Positions 1 to 4,696 of a DNA stretch of 5,410 nucleotides are shown in pieces. Both the position numbers and the translations under genes were made by a program. Position 1 is the first letter of the stretch; each line of letters opens with the position of its first letter. The DNA is from JBDTMC01 sp039934475 (GTDB lineage Bacteria; Acidobacteriota; Terriglobia; Bryobacterales; Bryobacteraceae). Location: positions 1-5,410 of the forward strand of contig JBDTMC010000521.1 of NCBI GenBank assembly GCA_039934475.1. Reading direction: 5' to 3'. Under the pieces are notes generated by a model. It did no database searches and had not been told where the DNA came from. It saw only the letters and a program-made list of their open reading frames with translations.

Positions 1-105
1 GGAAATTCGTGCCTGTACCAATTTTTCCGGCACACGGCGTTGCACCACGGGCTGCAAACCGATGGGGAGAGTATGAAGGCGGTACTATTTAATTCATCTC
101 CATAG
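1..105 (+). other. Short open frame at the left edge, possible gene end or relic
   Basis: The frame is open from the window edge to TAG at 103-105. It contains an ATG at 73-75 preceded by GGGGAGA (64-70), and from there reads MKAVLFNSSP before the stop. That decapeptide looks like the first strand and phosphate loop of flavodoxin-like FMN reductases (typical start MKxLxxNGSPR), but no such protein continues in this or another frame that I could see. Alternatively it is the C-terminus of a gene lying to the left, or chance: 34 codons without a stop is not statistically notable. Confidence 0.15.
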
Positions 106-117
106 TTCCACCGATTC

Positions 118-291
118 ATGGAGGTCATGCGTGGTGTCCAAGCGGCTCCCAAGAAGCGCTTAGATGACTTAGTGCAACAAGCCAGGAACATTCTCCACAA
201 AACGGCAAGCCATACGCTCCAGGGCAGAAGCGCGCCTCGAGCGAGTTCTCCAAGCTGCCAATCTTGTGTTCTAGGGCGGAAGAATCCATAA
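118..291 (+). other. Small hypothetical ORF, 57 codons, doubtful
   Basis: ATG at 118-120 to TAA at 289-291. The first 30 residues are charged and could form an amphipathic helix (PKKRLDDLVQQARNILHK). The rest is serine/arginine-rich with two cysteines near the end and looks like random translation. There is no Shine-Dalgarno at a useful distance from ATG 118; GGAGG at 120-124 is only 2 bases from a second in-frame ATG at 127. It lies in the same frame as the open stretch before TAG 103, so both could be parts of one decayed reading frame. No family is recognised. Confidence 0.12.
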
Positions 292-368
292 GCGCTATGG
301 CGTCTCTCCCTACAGCGGGAGTTCATGCATGTGCTAGTCGGGCAAAAACCGTTGTAGGTATGACCTGT

Positions 369-387
369 CACGCCGCTATAGCGCGTG
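369..387. repeat. Short palindrome / hairpin
   Basis: The sequence CACGcCGCTATAGCGCGTG has a perfect 10-base palindrome (CGCTATAGCG, 374-383) flanked by CACG and CGTG arms, with one unpaired C at 373. As RNA it could form a 7-bp stem with a TATA loop. No T-run follows on either strand, so it is not a standard intrinsic terminator. It sits about 100 bases beyond the anti-sigma stop codon and could be a protein-binding site, a weak RNA 3' end structure, or chance. Confidence 0.35.
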
Positions 388-485
388 GATAGCACTGGAA
401 CGTCAAGTATATTGTTACCCTAAATAGAGTAAGGCGTCTCGCGCCGGTGCAGCGTGACCCGATCGCCACTTTCACCTCCACAAGC

Positions 486-1280
486 TTACTGAGCGCTCGC
501 CACTGGGCGATCCGTGTGAAAGTACTTCTTATAAGCCACAATCCAGTTCGTTGAAATCTCCCGCTGCGCCTCACCTAAATCCAACGTCCCATCGCACACC
601 ATTTCACGCATTCGATCTTCCAGATCGTCCTTCACCTGGGCATTCCATACCGTCGCCGAATACGAGTGCGGCCATAAATTGTGAATATCGTCGGCCCCAC
701 CCAGCGCCGGCGTCACCAGATAGTCGATCTCATAGGCCTTAGGCTCCGCGCCTGCGATCCCATACTCCTCAAAGACTCGTCGCTGCAGCGATACCGGAAC
801 GGCTTTGTTCTTCATGTTGGGCTGGGCGCATACAGCTTGCCTGCTTGAGAGCACAGCCGCTCCAGGCGTAAGCCTCGAATCCGGGATGGAAGCCACCATC
901 CGGCTGTCCTGGTCACGCCGTTCCCTGCCGGTATTCCAACGGACCACAAACAGCGCCACGGCCAGTACACAAAAGACCGCCACGGCAAACGAGGGAAGTT
1001 GGAACCAACTCCGCGCTGGCGGAGGCGCCTCCGACAACTTCGCCCGCAACATCGCCCGCGCCGGCCCAATCGGCGGCAGTCGCTCGTCAAACTGCGACTG
1101 ATGAGAACGCACAAACCCCATAATGGCGTCCTGCAGTTCCTGGCTTCGTGTACGGCATTTCCAACACGATTCCAAGTGCGAGCGAACACGCTTCTCCTCA
1201 GACTTCGACAGTTCTCCGTCCACGTTGAGTAACAACAGTTGGTCGGAAACATGAGCTTCCTCATACTTCATTGATTTCAC
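486..1280 (-). CDS. Zinc-finger (ZAS) anti-sigma factor with one membrane helix and an HNH-nuclease-like periplasmic domain
   Basis: The 264-residue product should bind the ECF sigma encoded just upstream and keep it inactive at the inner membrane. Residues 1-50 are a zf-HC2/ZAS domain: H35-x3-C39-x2-C42 is visible, with H10 as the likely fourth zinc ligand. A proline-rich linker (69-90) leads to one transmembrane helix at about 96-113, bounded by R114. The part outside, about 137-257, has LTPG (137-140), C151, YGI (173-175), YEIDY (183-187), LGG (193-195), NLWP (201-204), WNA (212-214), KD (217-218), C229, and a final NWIVAYKKYF. That order matches, from memory, a widespread family of secreted HNH-like proteins whose motif is normally ExDHL; here the His is Y187. 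C151 and C229 could form a disulfide. The GTG start (1280-1278) overlaps the sigma TGA stop as GTGA, which suggests translational coupling; an ATG three codons on (1271-1269), preceded by GGTGA, is an equally good start. Anti-sigma role strong; outer-domain assignment moderate. Confidence 0.88.
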   Translation of the reverse strand: MKSMKYEEAHVSDQLLLLNVDGELSKSEEKRVRSHLESCWKCRTRSQELQDAIMGFVRSHQSQFDERLPPIGPARAMLRAKLSEAPPPARSWFQLPSFAVAVFCVLAVALFVVRWNTGRERRDQDSRMVASIPDSRLTPGAAVLSSRQAVCAQPNMKNKAVPVSLQRRVFEEYGIAGAEPKAYEIDYLVTPALGGADDIHNLWPHSYSATVWNAQVKDDLEDRMREMVCDGTLDLGEAQREISTNWIVAYKKYFHTDRPVASAQ

Positions 1281-1852
1281 CGTTCAGACACGCACGCCAT
1301 TCGGCTCAACGACCGAGCCACCGAAAGGGATACTGCGCCCAAGGACATATCGAGAATCTCCGCGATTTCACGATATCGTAAACCCTCCGCACGCAACGCC
1401 AGACACTGACGGTCCTGCTCCGGTAACGCCTGCACCACCGCCAGCAAACGAACCTGCGTCTGATTCTGTCGCAACTGGTCCTCCGGGTTTGGACCTGGAT
1501 CGATTGCCACTTCCCCGGCTGCCGCATCAGCCCGCGACTCCCAATCCCGGCGATTCCGGTTACGCCGCCTCAATGCCAGATTGTGCGCTACACGAAATAG
1601 CCAGCCGCGCAGGTTCTCCCTGGAGCGTCCCGCGCGGAGGTGCTGGAACAACGCCAGGAAGACGTCCTGAATCACTTCCTCCCCATCGGCAAATACCAGC
1701 CCAAAACTCGACAGATACCGCAGCAGCGGACTTCGGAACTGCTCGAACAAACCGACAATCTCGTCTTCCAGTCGCGCGCCTCCGTGGTCGCTCTCCGCCG
1801 AAACGGTGAGCAGAGCCGGCAGAGCTTTGCGTTCTGAAAAAAAAGAGGACAT
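1277..1852 (-). CDS. ECF-family RNA polymerase sigma factor (sigma-70 regions 2 and 4 only)
   Basis: The 191-residue product would direct RNA polymerase to a specific promoter set when released by its anti-sigma partner. Sigma region 2 covers about residues 30-100: LFEQFRSPLLRYL, then the DGEEVIQDVFLALF helix (56-69) that in ECF factors contacts the -10 element and core enzyme, then LRGWLFRVAHNLALRRRNR (81-99). A linker with PNPEDQL (121-127) follows. Region 4 covers about 134-187: LPEQDRQCLALR (143-154), YREIAEIL (160-167) and the recognition helix GAVSLSVARSLSRM (172-185). Region 3 is absent and the length is normal for ECF factors. The anti-sigma gene overlaps its stop by 4 bases, so they form one operon. 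The ATG at 1852-1850 has only a weak GGATT upstream. Codons 3-6 contain a run of eight Ts. Its regulon is unknown; the divergent receptor operon is the obvious candidate by position only. Confidence 0.95.
   Translation of the reverse strand: MSSFFSERKALPALLTVSAESDHGGARLEDEIVGLFEQFRSPLLRYLSSFGLVFADGEEVIQDVFLALFQHLRAGRSRENLRGWLFRVAHNLALRRRNRNRRDWESRADAAAGEVAIDPGPNPEDQLRQNQTQVRLLAVVQALPEQDRQCLALRAEGLRYREIAEILDMSLGAVSLSVARSLSRMACVSER
1837..1844 (-). repeat. Eight-base homopolymer (T8 in the sense strand) near the start of the sigma gene
   Basis: A8 on the plus strand is T8 in the sense strand, in codons 3-6 of the ECF sigma gene (Ser-Phe-Phe-Ser). A gain or loss of one base would shift the frame before sigma region 2, and no in-frame Met codon lies between the tract and that region. 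It could be a slippage site; length 8 is borderline for that. Confidence 0.6.
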
Positions 1853-1872
1853 GCTAATCCAGCGCCCGCACT

Positions 1873-1903
1873 TGTATATTCCTCACCCGCCGGTTCTGTT
1901 CAA
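1873..1903 (-). promoter_or_regulatory. Candidate housekeeping-type promoter for the sigma / anti-sigma operon
   Basis: Read on the minus strand, TTGAAC (1903-1898) and TATACA (1878-1873) resemble -35 and -10 boxes with a 19-base spacer, slightly longer than the preferred 17. Transcription would begin near 1866, leaving a leader of roughly 14 bases before the ATG at 1852. The -35 box overlaps the left arm of the inverted repeat at 1897-1920, so a protein on that repeat could block it. I see no typical GGAAC ECF -35 element. This is a match by eye only. Confidence 0.25.
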
Positions 1904-1920
1904 TAAATAAATACTGAACA
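1897..1920. promoter_or_regulatory. Inverted repeat in the divergent spacer, candidate operator
   Basis: TGTTCAaTA (1897-1905) and TAcTGAACA (1912-1920) are inverted copies with one mismatch in nine, separated by the six bases 1906-1911 (AATAAA). The outer hexamers TGTTCA / TGAACA match perfectly and their centre lies near 1908.5. The repeat lies 45 bases from the sigma start and 28 from the receptor start, and its last A is the first base of the AAGGAG ribosome-binding motif. The spacing suits a dimeric DNA-binding repressor that could act on both divergent operons. As RNA it could instead form a weak hairpin next to the ribosome-binding motif. Confidence 0.5.
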
Positions 1921-1925
1921 AGGAG
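1920..1925 (+). promoter_or_regulatory. Strong Shine-Dalgarno AAGGAG set far from the receptor ATG
   Basis: AAGGAG is the only strong ribosome-binding motif before the receptor gene, but 22 bases separate it from ATG 1948. It is 8 bases before a GTG at 1934 and 12 bases before an ATG at 1938, both in other frames. The receptor frame has an in-frame TGA at 1915-1917 and no other ATG, GTG or TTG before 1948, so the receptor start cannot be moved upstream to fit. Confidence 0.6.
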
Positions 1926-1933
1926 TGCCGCGA

Positions 1934-1999
1934 GTGAATGTCCAAGTATGGGTTCATTTCTCAGCAGCCAGACCAACCGGCCGCTCATCTCCACCTTAA
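1934..1999 (+). other. Possible short leader ORF (21 codons) overlapping the receptor start
   Basis: GTG at 1934-1936, ideally spaced (8 bases) behind AAGGAG, opens a 21-codon frame ending at TAA 1997-1999, inside the receptor signal-peptide region in another frame. Its peptide has no recognised feature. If translated it would compete with or modulate initiation at ATG 1948. It may equally be a by-product of where the ribosome-binding motif lies. Confidence 0.15.
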
Positions 2000-4674
2000 T
2001 TCTACTGGCTGCTGCCGCATTGCTTCCGGGGCAAGCGCCGACCGGCGAGATCCGGATCGAAGTCAAAGATGCCTCCGGTGCCGTCATGGAAGCGGAGGGC
2101 CGCATTACCAACCTCGCCAATGGCTCAGATCGACATTTCCACACCGATGCCCGCGGCGCTTATAACTTGCAAAGCATTCCCTACGGCCGCTACCGGCTGC
2201 AGCTTTCCCGAAACGGATTCGTCTCTCAAACCCTGCTCCTCGACGTCCAGTCCCAAACTCCCGTTTCGCGCTCAATCACATTGGCCGTGGGCATCGCTGC
2301 TACTCGCGTCGAAGTGGTAGCCGCAACGCCTCTTGCCGGTACCGGCCAGTCCGTCATTGAAATTCCCGCGCCTGTCCAAACGGCGTCCGCGCGCGACATT
2401 GAGGCCAGCGGTGCGCTGAATCTTGCCGATCTCCTGAACCGCCGCCTGGATGGAGTGCACATCAACGAAATCCAGGGCAATCCCTTCCAACCCGATGTCA
2501 ACTATCGCGGATACACCGCATCTCCTCTCCTCGGTACCCCCCAAGGCCTTTCCGTCTACATGGATGGCGTGCGCCTCAACCAACCCTTCGGCGACGTAGT
2601 GAGCTGGGATCTGATTCCGCGTATTGCCATCTCCGAAGCTACCCTCATGCCCGGCTCCAATCCGATCTTCGGACTCAACACCCTCGGTGGCGCACTCTCC
2701 ATCGCGACCAAGGACGGCGCCGCCAATCCAGGCACCGAAATCCAGCTCAGTGGAGGCAGTTTTGGCCGTAAGGCTGCCGAGCTTCAGCACGGAGGTTCAA
2801 ATTCCAAAGGCCTGCACTGGTTCCTCGCCACCAGCCTTCTCTTCGAGGATGGATGGCGCACAGCCTCGCCCTCTGACGTGCGTCAGTTCTTTGGAAAGCT
2901 CGGCTGGCAGCGCAGGAAGACTTCCCTTGCCCTTAGCCTCGGGTACGCCAACAACTCCCTCACCGGAAATGGTCTTCAGGAGCAGCGCCTGCTGGCGCGC
3001 GACTGGAACAGCGTCTACACCATTCCCGATACCACCGCCAATCGGGCGCCGTTTCTCAGTCTAAGTGGACGGCACAGCTTCACCGGCAATCTATCGTTTT
3101 CTGGAACTGCTTACTACCGTTACATCCGCACCGCCACACTGAATGGCGATATCAATGAGGATTCCCTCGATCAGTCTGTCTACCAGCCGAGCTCCGCCGA
3201 TCAAGCGGCACTTACTGAGGCTGGCTACACCGGCTTCCCCACAAGCGGCGCCAACGTTGCCAATACGCCGTTCCCCTCTTGGCGCTGCATTGCGCAAGCG
3301 CTCCAGGGCGACGAACCCGCTGAGAAGTGCAACGGCCTCCTCAATCGCACCCGCAGTCAGCAGCACAACTATGGGCTCACCAGCCAGGTTACGTGGCTCA
3401 CCTCCTCGCACGCCACTCACCACCAGTTCACCGTAGGCGCCGCCTATGACGGCAGCCGCGTCAACTTCGCTCAGTCCTCCCAACTGGGCTACCTCAATCC
3501 CGACCGCACCGTTACCGACGTCAATGCCTTCGGCGACGGCGTCACTGGCGGCGACGTCGACGGAGACCCGTTCGACACACGCGTCGACCTCCACGGCTCA
3601 ATCAATACCGGCAGCATCTACGCAACCGACACCATTTCCGGACGGCGGTGGAACTTAACGTTGGCGGGCCGCTACAACCGCACCGCCGTGGACAACTACG
3701 ATCGCATCCAGCCGTTGGAAGGCACGGGTTCTCTCACCAGCCGCAACACGTTTGGGCGATTCAATCCTGCAGCCGGTTTCACCTTCAACGCCGCCAAAGG
3801 AGTGAACCTCTATTTTGGTTATAGCGAGGGCAGCCGGGCGCCCACATCCATCGAACTCGGTTGTGCCGATCCCGAACAACCCTGCAAACTCCCCAACGCC
3901 CTCGCCGGCGATCCGCCGCTAAAGCAAGTGGTCACCCGCACCTTCGAAGGCGGCATACGCGGCGGTTCTGAGACCCCGATAGTCTGGAGCCTCGGATGGT
4001 TTCGAGCCGAAAACCGCAATGACATTCTCTTCGTCGCGTCCACACAAACTGGCTTCGGATACTTCAAGAACTTCGGCCAAACACGCCGCCAGGGACTTCA
4101 GGCCGATTTGAGGGGTAGGCTCTGGCACTTCAACTTGGGCGGAGGCTACACCTTCCTCGACGCGACGTATCAGAGTCCTGAGACCGTCGACGGATCCAGC
4201 AACAGTACCGGAATGGAAGGCATCATCGAAATTCAGCCCGGCAACCGCGTCCCGCTCATCCCCCGTCACTTGTTGAAAGCGTTTGCGTCCCTGCCCATCT
4301 CTAAGAAATTCTCCGTGGACCTCGATTTCGTGGCCGTCTCACGATCCTTCGCACGAGGCAACGAAAACAACCTCAGTCAGCCCGATGGCCAATACTACCT
4401 CGGCCCGGGAACCTCGCCCGGCTACGGTGTCACCAACCTCGGTGCACGCTATCAGGTTCACCCCAAGGTCCAATTTTTCGCCCAGATCAACAACCTCTTC
4501 GATCACCGCTACTACACCGGCGCACAGCTCGGGCCGACAGGTTTTACCGATCAAGGAAACTTCATCGCCCGTCCCTTTCCCTCAGTAGAAGGCGACTATC
4601 CCGTGGCGCATGCAACCTTCTATGCACCGGGAGCTCCGTTTGGAGTATGGGGAGGCATCCGCATCAAGTTCTGA
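1948..4674 (+). CDS. TonB-dependent outer-membrane receptor with carboxypeptidase-regulatory-like N-terminal domain
   Basis: The 908-residue outer-membrane importer should take up a ligand using energy from TonB; the substrate cannot be told from sequence. A signal peptide covers about 1-30 (hydrophobic 13-26, probable cleavage after GQA). Residues about 33-117 form a small beta-sandwich like CarboxypepD_reg, common on Acidobacteriota and Bacteroidota receptors. A possible TonB box is RVEVVA (120-125). The plug (about 130-255) carries NEIQGNPFQPDVNYRG (173-188) and LGTPQGLSVYMDGVRLNQP (195-213), very typical of one large receptor family. The rest is the 22-strand barrel, ending in the usual terminal Phe (GIRIKF). 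C447/C461 and C639/C646 look like disulfide-closed surface loops; SRAPTSIELGCADPEQPC around the second pair is also a family signature. There is no STN signalling domain. ATG 1948 is the only start in frame after TGA 1915; the Shine-Dalgarno is unusually distant. Full length, no frameshift seen. A Tat-exported propeller gene follows after 22 bases, probably in the same operon. Confidence 0.95.
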   Translation: MGSFLSSQTNRPLISTLILLAAAALLPGQAPTGEIRIEVKDASGAVMEAEGRITNLANGSDRHFHTDARGAYNLQSIPYGRYRLQLSRNGFVSQTLLLDVQSQTPVSRSITLAVGIAATRVEVVAATPLAGTGQSVIEIPAPVQTASARDIEASGALNLADLLNRRLDGVHINEIQGNPFQPDVNYRGYTASPLLGTPQGLSVYMDGVRLNQPFGDVVSWDLIPRIAISEATLMPGSNPIFGLNTLGGALSIATKDGAANPGTEIQLSGGSFGRKAAELQHGGSNSKGLHWFLATSLLFEDGWRTASPSDVRQFFGKLGWQRRKTSLALSLGYANNSLTGNGLQEQRLLARDWNSVYTIPDTTANRAPFLSLSGRHSFTGNLSFSGTAYYRYIRTATLNGDINEDSLDQSVYQPSSADQAALTEAGYTGFPTSGANVANTPFPSWRCIAQALQGDEPAEKCNGLLNRTRSQQHNYGLTSQVTWLTSSHATHHQFTVGAAYDGSRVNFAQSSQLGYLNPDRTVTDVNAFGDGVTGGDVDGDPFDTRVDLHGSINTGSIYATDTISGRRWNLTLAGRYNRTAVDNYDRIQPLEGTGSLTSRNTFGRFNPAAGFTFNAAKGVNLYFGYSEGSRAPTSIELGCADPEQPCKLPNALAGDPPLKQVVTRTFEGGIRGGSETPIVWSLGWFRAENRNDILFVASTQTGFGYFKNFGQTRRQGLQADLRGRLWHFNLGGGYTFLDATYQSPETVDGSSNSTGMEGIIEIQPGNRVPLIPRHLLKAFASLPISKKFSVDLDFVAVSRSFARGNENNLSQPDGQYYLGPGTSPGYGVTNLGARYQVHPKVQFFAQINNLFDHRYYTGAQLGPTGFTDQGNFIARPFPSVEGDYPVAHATFYAPGAPFGVWGGIRIKF

Positions 4675-4675
4675 C

Positions 4676-4696
4676 AGGTAGGCTAAAATCAGGTCG
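4676..4696 (+). promoter_or_regulatory. Short operon junction with weak ribosome-binding motifs
   Basis: Between the receptor stop (4672-4674) and GTG 4697 there are only 22 bases, with no room for a terminator and promoter. AGGTAGG (4676-4682) lies 14 bases before the GTG and a second AGG (4691-4693) only 3 bases before it, so neither is ideally spaced. The next frame opens at 4682, just after TAG 4679-4681, and GTG 4697 is the first usual start codon in it. Confidence 0.5.

Larger units (their letters stand above)
1..485. other. Gene-poor region with no supportable gene
   Basis: This stretch lies downstream of the anti-sigma gene stop. By eye its GC content is lower than in the coding part of the window: hand counts of three sampled lines gave 43, 52 and 60 percent, against well over 60 percent in the receptor gene. 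Frame 1 on the plus strand is open from base 1 to a TAG at 103-105, and again from 106 to a TAA at 289-291, but neither piece shows a family signature I recognise. I see no tRNA, rRNA, CRISPR repeats or clear transposase. No hairpin followed by a T tract was found that would end the anti-sigma transcript. It may be an old decayed gene or true intergenic DNA. Confidence 0.6.

Noticed and set aside
130..170. Possible tRNA-like stretch around GGTGTCCAAGCGGC
   Set aside because: No matching acceptor stem, anticodon arm or GTTCGAATCC-type T arm could be placed around it.
306..321. CTCCC-N6-GGGAG hairpin as a terminator
   Set aside because: Only a 5-bp stem with no T tract on either strand, and too far from the anti-sigma stop.
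812..1264. Minus-strand 150-codon frame overlapping the anti-sigma gene
   Set aside because: Same strand, shifted frame. The 264-residue frame has the zinc-finger ligands, membrane helix and conserved outer domain, and this one has none.
1938..2165. ATG 1938 frame of 75 codons with acceptable distance to AAGGAG, considered as the true start of the receptor
   Set aside because: It is in another frame and lacks the signal peptide and carboxypeptidase-like domain that the 1948 frame shows from its first residues.
2272..2790. Minus-strand open frame of 172 codons inside the receptor gene
   Set aside because: It is antisense to conserved plug and early barrel sequence. Its product is low-complexity, rich in Gly/Ala/Val, with no motif; long antisense frames are common in high-GC genes.
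3091..3594. Minus-strand open frame of 167 codons
   Set aside because: Antisense shadow of the receptor barrel; the Val/Ala/Gly-rich product shows no family signature or ribosome-binding site.
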